In this document: positions 43,489 to 53,375 of the stretch, one piece after another
Layout of the letters: each line of letters starts with the position of its first letter
Position numbering within the stretch: the stretch's first letter is position 1
Source: Salvia splendens
Lineage: Eukaryota; Streptophyta; Magnoliopsida; Lamiales; Lamiaceae
Length of the DNA stretch: 64,000 nucleotides
Direction of reading: 5' to 3'
NCBI RefSeq assembly: GCF_004379255.2
Contig: NC_056051.1
Coordinates: 4,924,062 to 4,988,061, forward strand
Translations under genes and position numbers: made by a program
Notes under the pieces: model-generated
Databases searched by the model: none
Told to the model about the DNA's origin: nothing
The model's input: only the letters and a program-made list of their open reading frames with translations

Positions 43489-45420
43489 ATGTCTTCTTCT
43501 TCTGAAACTGTTTCTGAATCAGGTAGTGGTAGGAAGGGGGGTAAGGGATCTTCTGGCCGGAAAAAGTCCGGGGAGAAGACGGTAGAATATTTTCACAGCA
43601 TTTTGAGTAAGGATACTGTGATATCCTTACACAGAAAATATTTTCTTCCTGGGGGGTTAGTGGTGATTCCCGACGACACTCATAGGGCTAACTTGCCGCC
43701 GGAGGGTTATGCCACCGTTTACGAAGCCTGCTTAGAATGTGGGCTTCGTTTCCCTCTTCCCCCCGCCTTTGTAGAGCTTCTTGATTTTTTCCAACTTCCT
43801 TTAGGTCAGGTGACTCCAAATTCTTGGAGGCACTTATCGGCCTTTGCTGCCGAGCTGCGTAGACTAGAAAAGGATCTGTCTCTGAGGGCAATCCTTAATT
43901 TCTTTCAGTTTAAGAGAAAGGGATCCTGGTTTTACTTGATCCCTTTACAGCCCTTTAGAGCCTTCTGTAAAACCAAATGGCCGATGTGGAAAAATCGCTT
44001 CTTTTTTTACAATAGGACAGCGGCTCCGGACTTTTCCTGGAGAGGGCCGAAGTCCGTAATTCCTCATCCTCGGGTAGAACCGTTGGACGAGCTCGAGGGC
44101 GGGCTCAATAAGATTCCCATGATTAGGAAACAGTATTTGGAATCTGAGCTCGTCAAGGGTGACTTCGTGTTCGACTCCTCGTCTTCGGACGAAGAGACTG
44201 AGGGTGAGGATTTCTTTTTTATGCTTTACTGCTTTAGCGGCGAAAACTAACTTTGTTTTCTTGCTTTTTGGCAGTGAACATGCTAAGCAAGCTTGGTCGC
44301 AAATCCTCCGAATCAAAGGAGTTGGAGAAACAGAAAAACACCAGATCGGCGTCTGATGCCGAGAAGAATCCGAAGAGGCAGAAGACCTCTTCGAGTCAGT
44401 CTTCGGATCCAAAAAAGCCGGGATCGACCTCGGCAAGGGGGAAGGCGAAGACTCAGAAACCCCCAAAAGCGCCAGAGAGAGACATTGTCCAGGGGGGTTA
44501 TGGATCAGGAGTGGTTACGGGCACTTCGGAACATATCTCTGAGCCCTTTTTATGGCCAAAGGACTTTGTAGAGGTGAATTTTCTTCTTGATTTTCTGGCT
44601 TTGCTTCTTTCCTATATTTTTTTTTGTGGCCCCTCTGTTGACTTTTTCCTTTTTCCATTTTCAGAGGAACAATATGCTCTGCAAACTCGTCACAGTTGAA
44701 CTCTCTAAAGCGTCCAGCGATTATGATGAGATGCAGAGGAATTTGAATGCTGCTCGTCACCAGGCCGAACAGGCTCGGGCAGACTTTGAGAGGGCAAGGG
44801 CCGCTATGATCTCGGCTCAGGATGAAGCCCAGCGTGCCAAAGACCAGCTCATCATCCAGGGAGAGCGGTCGAAACAGAAGGAGGCGGCTGCCGTGGTTGC
44901 TCAGGGGGAGGCTCTCCGTGTTTACACGGAGAAACTCTTTTTGAGCAATCAATTTTCGGCCCTTATCGGTGATCTGCTGAAATTGATGACCGATAATGTT
45001 GAGCAGGAACCCGAAGTCGTCTTGCCGCTGTATGGCCGAGAGATTGCAGCGCGTCTCCAGAGTCTGCCGCTCCTTGAGGAGCTTGCGTCTTCATCGGTCC
45101 TGCTTTCTGCTGAACGAGTCCGTAATTGCCGTGCTGACCGTGACGAGAACATGGAGGCCATCTTTGCCTCCTTGGGGCCTGTTTCACCCGCTTCAATTTT
45201 CAAAGAAGAGGGTGAGCAGGAAAATGAGGCCGGCAAGGAGACCGAGCAGAAGGATCAGCAGACCGGCGACGGGCACGCCGAGCAAGAGGTGCAGCAGATC
45301 GGCGATGGGGGCGCCGAGCAGGAGGGAGGGAGGAGGGAGGCCGAGGCTGAGACCGAGGTCGACAAGGAGAAAGAAGCTGAAACCCACAGGGAAGCCGGAG
45401 ATGAAACTGGCGGAGTATGA
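43489..45420 (+). CDS. Antisense three-exon gene of the Tat element (putative gypsy-type transposon domain protein)
   Basis: Exons 43489-44203, 44275-44573 and 44665-45420 give 589 codons plus TGA. Intron 1 (44204-44274, GTGAGG...TTTTTGGCAG) is phase 1 and intron 2 (44574-44664, GTGAAT...ATTTTCAG) is phase 0; with both removed the three frames join without a stop. The start ATG at 43489 precedes MSSSSETVSES. Exon 1 carries the putative gypsy-type transposon domain (LPGGLVVIPDDT, YEACLECGLRFPLPPAFVELL, LGQVTPNSWRHL). Exon 2 is basic and Ser/Lys-rich (KRQKTSSSQSSDPKKPG), possibly a nuclear signal. Exon 3 is a long coiled coil (MQRNLNAARHQAEQARADF) with an acidic Glu/Gly repeat tail. Its role is unknown. 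It is transcribed, if at all, against gag-pol, from sequence beside the 3' LTR. Confidence 0.8.
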
Positions 45421-45622
45421 TTTCGTCTCCCTTCTCTTAGTTTAGTTTCTTTCTTTCTATTTGTAAAATGGCCTTGAAGCCCTCCTTGTGTAAATTTTTT
45501 CTTGTGAATGAAAAAAATTCTTCTTTCTACACTCGTGTCTTCCTTATAGCTTTTCTTAATCCCTTTTACTCCTATTGTGGTTTACTGCCTGCTCGGTAAA
45601 CTGAAATGCCGAACTGACATAG

Positions 45623-46402
45623 CTGCTTCGTATTCTTAACTCTAAGGAGCTGGAGGTACTTCACTGGAAGCGGCTATACTCTTTGGCTTTAAATGAAGCT
45701 GAGAAAAAAGCTATAGATGACCAGATGAAGTATGATGAACTCTTGGCTCATTTAGTGGAGCTGGAGTCCAACAATAAGGACTTAGAGTCCATAAAGAAAG
45801 ATCTGGAGGCCGAGCTGAATACTGTCATCGCTGAGAGGACTGCATATGAAGATTTCATCTGCGGGCGCGGGGGAATGACTATATCTGAAGTTCAGAATCA
45901 AGTTGATGAACTGTGGGAGAAGCTTCATGTACTCCGGAAGAACAATGTGCTGGAGAGCTCGGCTTGCCAACAAGTTGTGAAATCATTGCGGCGCTTGGCT
46001 TCTCTGTACGACATCATTCTTTCCCGGCGTCCCTCAATCGAGAGATTCCTTAGCCGTTTCCCGCTAACAGATGCTCACACTCCAACTCAAACCTCTAATC
46101 CACTTACTCAAAATTCTACTCCAAATCAGCAACGGACTCAGGAGCAACCGGAAACGTCAAGACAAGAACGCCCTGAAGTTCGTAGAGGAGTTGTGAATAT
46201 GAGTGAGCAAGATCAGCGAATGCTTCGTGAAGAGACTCTTCGCCGCCGAGGTGCTAGAACTTCCCGGACTCAGGGAAGAGGCGGTAGGTCGATCAGAGCA
46301 TCTCGTCCACCTACTTATTCTTCAACTGCTCGGAACGCCCGAACTCAGCATCATGAGGATTTTTCGGATAGGTGGCTCAACTTTAGCAATCGTAGACAGT
46401 AG
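45623..46402 (+). CDS. Second antisense ORF of the Tat element, coiled-coil and basic tail
   Basis: The frame is open from 45623 to TAG at 46400-46402, with the first in-frame ATG at about 45725 (MKYDELLAHLVELESNN). A CATAG acceptor-like site just precedes the open part, so it may be a further exon instead of an independent gene. Residues 1-110 look like a coiled coil (HLVELESNNKDLESIKKDLE, VQNQVDELWEKLHVLRK). The C-terminal third is rich in Thr/Gln/Pro, then Arg (LRRRGARTSRTQGRGGRSI). I do not recognise the family. The intact frame next to an intact spliced gene suggests it is maintained. Confidence 0.5.
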   Translation: MLRILNSKELEVLHWKRLYSLALNEAEKKAIDDQMKYDELLAHLVELESNNKDLESIKKDLEAELNTVIAERTAYEDFICGRGGMTISEVQNQVDELWEKLHVLRKNNVLESSACQQVVKSLRRLASLYDIILSRRPSIERFLSRFPLTDAHTPTQTSNPLTQNSTPNQQRTQEQPETSRQERPEVRRGVVNMSEQDQRMLREETLRRRGARTSRTQGRGGRSIRASRPPTYSSTARNARTQHHEDFSDRWLNFSNRRQ

Positions 46403-46965
46403 AATAGTCCTTTGTAATGGTGTAACGCATTCTCGTAGGGCAGCGGAATTGTATGCCCAACAAGACTTAGTAAATGAAATTTTTTCATTTCGCTTCTATC
46501 ACTGCGTATTTACAGTTCAGCGATTTTTTATTTCATTTATTGTACTCGTCCTCGGTCTTATGAAGTAAACTCTTCTTTGACCGGACTTAGTTAGTGTCCT
46601 TATTTGGCGAGTTTTATCGCTTGGATTGGACTTTCCCTAGTTAACCGGAGTGGTTTTCGGCTTATTGCAGTTCGTTTCAGACGAATTGCTTGTTTCTTAA
46701 GCTGAATTGTGGAATCTTGTATCTTCCTTAGAAGCTTGGACTCACAATTGTCTTTAATACATGCTCTAAAAAAAGGGGATCAGCCTTTAAGGAGCAATAT
46801 ACCTCAGTAACATTTATAAGAGACAAAACGCACATAGAGAGACAAATAAAAAGGACGAAAAAGATTTTAATCTTTTAAAAAACGACAAGTATAAAGAACA
46901 ATAAAAATATGAAAGCACATACCCCTAGGACCGAACTAGACACAAGACTGACCGGACCTTGTCTC
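46403..46965. other. Junction between the antisense ORFs and the pol end
   Basis: The 3' ends of the two convergent transcription units meet here. An AT-rich tract with AATAAAA motifs occurs at 46842-46910. The 121-residue ORF at 46203-46568 is an out-of-frame shadow. Confidence 0.4.
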
Positions 46966-49900
46966 TTACAAATAGAACTTCTTGAGGTTGGAAATATGCC
47001 ATGTTCGGGGTACTTGTTCTCCTGACATGTGAGTTAATTTATAAGACCCTTTTCCCAGGACTTCTGACACCCGATACGGACCTTCCCATGTGGGTTCAAG
47101 TTTGCCCAGCTTTTCTGCTCGGCTTACTTCATTGTTTCTCAATACGAGATCTCCCACTTGAAACTGCAGCTTTTTCACCCTTTGGTTATAATACCGGGTT
47201 ACTTGCTCCTTGTACTTGGCTTCTTTTATGAAGGCCAATTCTCTTCTTTCTTCGGCAAGATCTAGTTCGGCTCTCAGTCCGTCGTCATTCAGTTCTGTTG
47301 AGAAATGAAGGGTTCGGGGGCTGGGTATGCCGATCTCAACCGGAATTACGGCTTCAGTGCCGTACACTAGACTGTACGGAGTTTCACCGTTGGAGGTTTT
47401 TGGTGTAGTTCGGTAAGACCATAGGACTTGAGGAAGATTTTCTACCCATTGTCCTTTGGCTTGTTCTAACCGAGTTTTTAATCCTTTCACCAAAGTACGG
47501 TTTGTTACTTCCGTTTGTCCGTTTGCTTGTGGGTGAGAGACTGAAGTGAACCGCTGTTGAATATTCAACTCTTGGCACCAATTCTTGAATGTTTTGTCAG
47601 TAAACTGAGTCCCATTATCTGAAATGAGGATATGGGGTATGCCAAATCGGCAAACTATGTTCTTCCAGACAAAATCTAATGCCTTTGAGCTTGTTATCGT
47701 AGCTAATGGTTCAGCCTCCACCCACTTTGTGAAGTAATCCACGGCAACGATCAAGAATTTCATTTGCCGGGGAGCTTGTGGTAGTGGTCCTACTATGTCT
47801 ATGCCCCATTGCATAAAAGGCCAAGGGCTTTGCATAGCACATAGATCAGTCTGCGGCGTCCTTGGGATATTTGCATGGATTTGGCATTTCGTACATTTCT
47901 TAACTAGCTGTACTGCTTCTCGTACCAAAGTTGGCCAATAATATCCCCATCTCAGAACTTTTTTAGCTAATGCTCTAGCTCCGATGTGGCTACCGCAAGA
48001 TCCTTCATGAACTTCTCTAAGGATGTAATCCGTCTCTTCTGGTCCTACACATCGCAATAACGGTTGAAGGTAGGACTTTCTATATAGGACTCCTTCATGA
48101 AGTTCATACCGACGTGCTCGGCATGTGATTTTCCTTGCTTCTCTCTTATCCTCGGGCAGTTGTCCTTGATCTAGATACTTTAATATTGGCGTCATCCAGT
48201 TTGGTGAACTGGTTACTGAGTGTACTTCAGCTTCATCAATGCTTCTGTGCGGTAATTCCTCCACCTTTGAGCTCGGATATGAGGCCAACTTACTTAAAGT
48301 ATCTGCTCGGCTATTTCCCGCTCTGGGAATGCGGATTATCCGAAAACAAGAGAAATTTCGGCTAATACTTTGCGCTTTGTCCAAGTATTTTTTCATCCTT
48401 TCACCACGGGCTTCACTTGTACCCAGCATGTGATTCACTATGACTTGTGAATCACAATGAATTTTGAGAGATTTGACAAGTAGACGTTGCGCTAACTGAA
48501 GTCCGGCAAGAAGGGCTTCGTATTCGGCTTCGTTATTAGTGGTTGGGAATAAGAACCGAAGTGAATAAGTTACTTCGTGTCCGTCGGGAGCGATAAGTAG
48601 AATACCAGCTCCACTTCCTGTCTTATTCGAAGCTCCATCTACGAATCCAATCCAACAGTCCGGCGGCTCTACTTCGGGTTTCTGGGGCTGTGTTAGTTCA
48701 TCATTGGTAGGATTTTTCTGTTCGGCAATAATAGGGATTGCCTGATCGAACTTTGCCTCTACAAGAAAATCTGCCAAGGCTTGTCCCTTGATGGCTTTCC
48801 GAGGTAGATATTCTATTGAATGTTCTCCCAACTCTATGGCCCACTTGGCAATTCTGCCTGATGCTTCTGGCTTAGTCAAAACTTGCCGAAGTGGAAGATC
48901 GGTTAAGACGCATACTTTGTGAGCATAGAAATATGGCCGCAGTCTCCTTGCTGCATTTACTAATGCCAGAGCAATTTTTTCCAGAGGTTGATACCTTGTT
49001 TCGGGACCTCTTAATGCTCGGCTTGTAAAGTAGATAGGACGCTGTTTTAGGCCTTCTTCTCGTACGAGCACCGCGCTAATGGTTTGATCTGATGCTGCTA
49101 AATATAAGAATATCACTTCGGCATCTGTTGGAGCAGAGAGAGTAGGAAGTTCGGTTAAATAACTTTTGAGTTCGTCAAAAGCCTTTTTCTGTTCGGCTCC
49201 CCACTCAAACTTTGGTGCCTTCTTCAAAACATTGAAGAACGGCATTTGCTTTTCGGCTGCTTGGGAAAGGAATCTATTCAGTGCGGCTAGACATCCAGTT
49301 AGCCTTTGCACATCATGTACGGACTTCGGCATTGCCATGTTCTGAACAACTTGAACCTTTAGGGGATTTGCCTTGAGTCCTTCCTTTGAAACCCAACAAC
49401 CCAGAAATTTTCCCGAATCTACCAAAAAGGTACATTTTTCGGGATTAAGTTTGAGGTTGGCTTTTTTGAGCACGTCGAGAGTGGATTTGAGATTGTTTTC
49501 GTACTCCGAAGTGCTTCTGCTTTTAACAACTATGTCGTCAACATATACTTCAACCTCTTTTCCGATCAGGTGCCGAAATAGCTTATCTACCATCCTTTGA
49601 TATGTGGCTCCGGCATTCTTTAAACCAAATGGCATCTTTTTATAAGCAAAAATACCGAAGTCAGTAATGAAAGCCGTTTTTGAAGCATCATTCTCATCCA
49701 TTAAAACTTGGTGGTATCCTTTATACAAATCAAGAAAACAGAAAATTTCGAAGCCTATCAGAGCTTCTACTTTTTTATCTATGTTGGGAAGGGGGTAGCA
49801 ATCTTTAGGACAGTGCTTATTTAGATCCGTAAAATCTATGCACATCCGCCATCCTCCTTCTTTTTTCTTGATCATCACAGGATTGGCCACCCAAGAAGGA

Positions 49901-50262
49901 TATTTTACTTCAAATAATACATCCGCTTTCAGTAATTGGCGGACTTCGTCATGGATGACTTGATTTCTTTCTGCCGCAAAGAGTCTTTGCTTCTGTTTTA
50001 TAGGCCGGACTGAAGGATCAATATTTAACCGATGTGTAATTACCTCGGGAGACACTCCAGTCATGTCCAACGGAGACCACGCAAAGACATCTTTGTACTC
50101 TTTGAGGAGCTGGATGGTCTTTTCCCGGAGTAGAGGTGTTCCCGCGAAACCGATCTTGACCGTTCTGGATGGATCATCTTCGTATAACTGAACTTTCATC
50201 GAGTTCGGCTCCGGTGTGACTTCGTTCATTTCGCCTGCCTCTGACTCCGGCTGCTGTGATTG
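46966..50262 (-). CDS. Tat-element pol: RT, RNase H, archaeal RNase H, integrase
   Basis: The frame is fully open. Counting from the first Met (50229): RT residues ~60-290 with WRMCIDFTDLNKHCPKD and the catalytic YVDD at about 229-232; first RNase H ~345-480; an archaeal-type RNase H ~525-650 with VDGAS (530), NNEAEYEAL, CDSQ and SRADTL carrying the acidic residues; integrase zinc region ~740-785 (HEGSCGSH ... CTKC); integrase core with D in GIDIVG (~810), D in SDNGTQF (~872) and E in GQTEV (~907); C-terminal domain to residue 1087 with WEGPYRV and TWHISNLKKFYL. No chromodomain is present, as expected for Tat. The first in-frame residues after the UAG are QSQQPESEAGE, so synthesis may be by readthrough. 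All catalytic residues I can check are present. Confidence 0.93.
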   Translation of the reverse strand, partial: QSQQPESEAGEMNEVTPEPNSMKVQLYEDDPSRTVKIGFAGTPLLREKTIQLLKEYKDVFAWSPLDMTGVSPEVITHRLNIDPSVRPIKQKQRLFAAERNQVIHDEVRQLLKADVLFEVKYPSWVANPVMIKKKEGGWRMCIDFTDLNKHCPKDCYPLPNIDKKVEALIGFEIFCFLDLYKGYHQVLMDENDASKTAFITDFGIFAYKKMPFGLKNAGATYQRMVDKLFRHLIGKEVEVYVDDIVVKSRSTSEYENNLKSTLDVLKKANLKLNPEKCTFLVDSGKFLGCWVSKEGLKANPLKVQVVQNMAMPKSVHDVQRLTGCLAALNRFLSQAAEKQMPFFNVLKKAPKFEWGAEQKKAFDELKSYLTELPTLSAPTDAEVIFLYLAASDQTISAVLVREEGLKQRPIYFTSRALRGPETRYQPLEKIALALVNAARRLRPYFYAHKVCVLTDLPLRQVLTKPEASGRIAKWAIELGEHSIEYLPRKAIKGQALADFLVEAKFDQAIPIIAEQKNPTNDELTQPQKPEVEPPDCWIGFVDGASNKTGSGAGILLIAPDGHEVTYSLRFLFPTTNNEAEYEALLAGLQLAQRLLVKSLKIHCDSQVIVNHMLGTSEARGERMKKYLDKAQSISRNFSCFRIIRIPRAGNSRADTLSKLASYPSSKVEELPHRSIDEAEVHSVTSSPNWMTPILKYLDQGQLPEDKREARKITCRARRYELHEGVLYRKSYLQPLLRCVGPEETDYILREVHEGSCGSHIGARALAKKVLRWGYYWPTLVREAVQLVKKCTKCQIHANIPRTPQTDLCAMQSPWPFMQWGIDIVGPLPQAPRQMKFLIVAVDYFTKWVEAEPLATITSSKALDFVWKNIVCRFGIPHILISDNGTQFTDKTFKNWCQELNIQQRFTSVSHPQANGQTEVTNRTLVKGLKTRLEQAKGQWVENLPQVLWSYRTTPKTSNGETPYSLVYGTEAVIPVEIGIPSPRTLHFSTELNDDGLRAELDLAEERRELAFIKEAKYKEQVTRYYNQRVKKLQFQVGDLVLRNNEVSRAEKLGKLEPTWEGPYRVSEVLGKGSYKLTHMSGEQVPRTWHISNLKKFYL

Positions 50263-50265
50263 CTA
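50260..50265 (-). promoter_or_regulatory. UAG stop between gag-pro and pol in a CARYYA readthrough context
   Basis: The minus strand reads GCA TAG CAA TCA CAG at 50268-50254. gag-pro and pol share one frame, separated only by this stop. UAG followed by CAA UCA fits the UAG-CAR-YYA rule of tobamovirus-type readthrough, which is also documented for the pol-env junction of the soybean element SIRE1. Confidence 0.65.
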
Positions 50266-52341
50266 TGCTTGATGGTGCCGATCTGATTGTTCGGCACTTT
50301 TAAGCGCAATCTGCAAACATTCTTTTGCTCTCTTTTGATCACCTCGGATGACTGCTATCCCTCCTTTAGTGGGGATCTTGATTGTGAGGTGATAAGTAGA
50401 GCAAATGGCCCGAACTGTGTTGAGCCAGTCTCTTCCCAGTATAATGTTATACGGGGATCGAGCTTTTACCACAAAAAACTCGATCACCGTACTGGAGCTA
50501 GTAGGCGCTCTTCCTACCGTAATCGGAAGGCTGATAATACCTTCAGGGCGGGTGTCCTCCTGGGCGAAACTTTTCAGAGGAAGTGGGGCCGGACTGAGCC
50601 GAGCTGGATCCACTTCCAGTTTATCAAAACATTCTTTAAAAAGAATGCTAACCGACGCTCCTGTATCCACAAACACTCTGTGGATCAGTTTGTTTGCCAC
50701 TCCAGCTTGAATGACAATAGCGTCTTGATGAGGTGAAATGGCCGGGACGGGATCTGCATCTGAAAATGTAATTACTTCCTCCTTCTTCAGCCTTTTATGT
50801 GTTGGCTCCTCTCGATTGAAGCCTCTGCGCTCTGATTTTAGAGACGATTTAGTCTTCCCGGCTGGGAGAGCGTCAATAGTCTGGATTACTCCATCATATT
50901 GCGGCTCGTCATCGTCTTCGGGATCCTGTTGCCTTTTAGGATCCTGAGGAGCGCAGTTCGCACTTCTCTGTTTCTTATTCTTTTTCGGCGGCTTGCTTTG
51001 GTATTTTTTTAACGTCCCTGCTTTCACAAGAACATCAATATCTGCTGCCAAATTTCGGCACTCCTCGGTATCGTGACCGTGGTCTTGATGGAAGGAGCAA
51101 TATTTATCCTGACTTCGGCGCGTGGCCGATTTCGTCATCGGCTTTGGTTTTTCGAACATATCAGAATGCAGTTCGAAAATTTCCGCTCTCGACTTGTTCA
51201 ATGGTACGAACTGAGCGGGTGGTTTCTCAGGATTGAGACGTGGTCCCAATCTGTCTTGTACCGGTGCCCTTTGAATTCTTTCAAAAGGAGTTCGGCGAGG
51301 ATGTCCCTGATCGCTATGATCGGGCTTCCTCTTGTCTCCTCTGGAAGAGCTGTCTAAAGACCGTTTTCGACGGTCTGCCTCATCAGCACGAGAAAACTGG
51401 TCCGCAATGTCCCACATCTCTTGAGCTGTTTGCGGACTGCATTCAACGAGCTTTCTGTAGAGAGCTCCTGGCAGAATTCCATTTTGGAATGCCGAAATGA
51501 CAAGTAGATCATTGAGATCATCTACTTGTAGGCATTCCTTGTGGAATCTTGTCATGAAGTCGCTAATCTTTTCATCGCGACCTTGACGTATAGAAAGCAG
51601 CTGAGCCGAAGTGATTCGGGTTTCAGCTTTCTGGAAGAACCTCCTATGAAAGACATCCATTAGATCTCTGTAAGATCTAATGCTGCCTTGAGGGAGGCTA
51701 TCAAACCACCTTCTTGCGTTCCCGATGAGCAGCTCGGGAAACAGCTTACACATATGAACCTCATTGAGACCTTGGTTCGCCATATTATACTGATAGCGTC
51801 CCAGGAAATCATGAGGATCCACTAACCCGTCATAAGTCACTGACGGAGTTCGGTAATTCTGTGGCAACGGAGTTCTGGTGATATCATCCGAAAATGGAGT
51901 CTTCAGCGCTCCATACATAGCGAATCCGACATCTCTACGGTATGGTGGAGATGGAGTTCTCCTGTGATTTCGGTAACAAGGAGGAGAAGGAACATATCGG
52001 TGGTGAGGATTCTTTCTCCTGGAAGATACGACACTACTGCGGTAGTGACTTTCATGTCTGGAGGGGGAGGGAGAATCCGCCGTTTTCTTCTCCGGCTTCT
52101 GGCTCTTTTGCAGGAATGTTAAGAACTCATCCTGCTTCTCAGCCAAGAACAACTTGACAGCCTCATTCAAATCGAGCTGCTGGGGAGGCTCGGTGCGATG
52201 ACTTTTTGAGTGGTTTGTTCTTTCACCGTGAGAACTGGAGGCAGATTTCTCCCGAGGCTGTTTTCCAGACCTACGGGCTGGACTAGCTTCCTCACGTTCA
52301 TCACGGACGGAAGTATGGGTATTATGTGATCTGGTACGCAT
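50266..52341 (-). CDS. Tat-element gag-protease
   Basis: The frame is open from ATG at 52341 (MRTRSHNTHTSVRD) to the UAG at 50263, about 692 residues. The N-terminus is a Ser/Arg/Pro-rich disordered region (to ~150). The retrotransposon gag core follows (YDGLVDPHDFLGRYQYNM, FPELLIGNARRWFDSLP, FHRRFFQKAE). A Cys/His knuckle CSFHQDHGHDTEEC lies near residue 410. The aspartic protease is at about 570 with VFVDTGASVSILF and a later IILGRDWL flap-side motif. The longer frame upstream to 52362 starts at a non-ATG codon, so I prefer 52341. Gag forms the particle; the protease matures the polyprotein. Confidence 0.92.
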
Positions 52342-52397
52342 TTTTTGGTGGAAGAGGATCAAAAACTCGCTTTTATCACAGTTTTGGTTTTCTGTTT

Positions 52398-52415
52398 TCC
52401 CACAGACGGCGCCAG
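52398..52415 (-). promoter_or_regulatory. Primer binding site of the Tat element
   Basis: The minus strand directly after the 5' LTR reads C then TGGCGCCGTCTGTGGGAA. A TGGCGCCG start is usual for plant gypsy PBSs. The cognate tRNA was not determined. Confidence 0.75.
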
Positions 52416-52984
52416 TGATGATTTAGCGAATTTTTGATGGGAATAAATGCAAGTAATAAATGAAGATCACAACACTGAGAATTACGTGGTTCGATTTACT
52501 GAGGTAAATCTACGTCCACGGGAAGAATAGAGGGCAAATTTGTATTGCTTGATCTAGCTTACAGATTACGATACTGATTTGCTATATGAGATTCAGGATC
52601 TAGAGAACTTAACCCTGGTCTATCTGATCTAAGTTCTATTTATACATTCGAACTAAGATCGTGGTTTGCAGCCCTGGTAGGGGGGTTGATAACTGCTTAA
52701 TACCACTAAATAGATCGTGGGTGTAATGGAGGTCGTGGAGATCCTGCATGGGTCCACTATCTCCTTGTTCGGTCGAATACTGAGACCGAACTGCTGAACT
52801 TTGCCGATCAGCTTTTGCCGATCTGAGAGTTGAGCTCGATTGGTCGGCTTTTACCGAGCTATAGGCTGTGACCGAACTCTTTGGTTGTGCCGAACTGATA
52901 CTCTTTCTTGGGTTTTGGGCTGATGGGCCGTCACTGCTATTGGGCTCGCAATTATTGTTTAGTTGTTTAGTTCGTATCCCATCA
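52416..52984 (-). repeat. 5' LTR of the Tat element
   Basis: 569 bp. TATAAATA lies at 52644-52637. Identical to the 3' LTR except one base seen. Confidence 0.92.
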
Positions 52985-52989
52985 CAACC

Positions 52990-53104
52990 GGATATTGAGG
53001 AGGGAAGGCCGGAGGTGTTTCCATCTCTTGGAGAGAATGAAGGCGCGAACGGCTTCAGCTGTGTCGATAAAGGAGAGGATGTGTTGAAGAATATCATCTG
53101 CTAG
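52990..53104 (-). pseudogene. F-box/LRR copy 2, F-box end lacking its ATG
   Basis: The minus strand reads KEDRISELADDILQHILSFID, then [20 protein letters not shown], a good F-box. Compared with copy 1 (GTAAAG ATG AAGG), here GTAAAG runs straight into AAGG: exactly the ATG is deleted. TATAAATA is at 53220-53213. Rejoined across the Tat element at TSD CAACC, it continues into 42613. Confidence 0.75.
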
Positions 53105-53375
53105 TTCGCTAATTCTATCTTCCTTCTTTACGAAAAATATATGAGAGAGAGAATTTACACATCATAAAGATTTTATTTTTTGTGTATTGATTGTTTACCA
53201 ATAATGTTGACGTATTTATAACACGGAAGAATACTAAGATATGCACATAATTACCAAAATTAATAAAATATGATTATTATAATTGATATGATGTTTTTAA
53301 TTTAGTTACGAAATAATTAGAGATCCTGATATGATTATTAATGTTATCATATTTGCTAATAATAAGGATTTCATA
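53105..53375 (-). promoter_or_regulatory. Promoter region of F-box/LRR copy 2
   Basis: It matches the copy 1 upstream region (32587-32820) including GTATAAATACGTCAA-like TATA context and the CTAATAATAAGGATTTCA tract. Similarity fades after about 53375. Confidence 0.5.

Larger units (their letters stand above)
42619..52984 (-). mobile_element. Tat-lineage Ty3/gypsy element with antisense gene, nearly intact and recent
   Basis: Both LTRs are 569 bp and differ at one position that I could find (A at 42931 against G at 52728). TSD CAACC is at 42614-42618 and 52985-52989. On the minus strand the order is 5' LTR, PBS, gag-protease, one UAG, RT-RNase H-archaeal RNase H-integrase, a plus-strand spliced gene, a second plus-strand ORF, PPT, 3' LTR. 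The extra archaeal-type RNase H and reverse-strand ORFs between pol and the 3' LTR are known features of the Tat lineage (Grande, Retand and relatives). It inserted in F-box/LRR copy 2. Confidence 0.93.

Noticed and set aside
46203..46568. 121-residue plus-strand ORF
   Set aside because: Overlaps the Arg-rich ORF in another frame and has no recognisable features; it is treated as a shadow.
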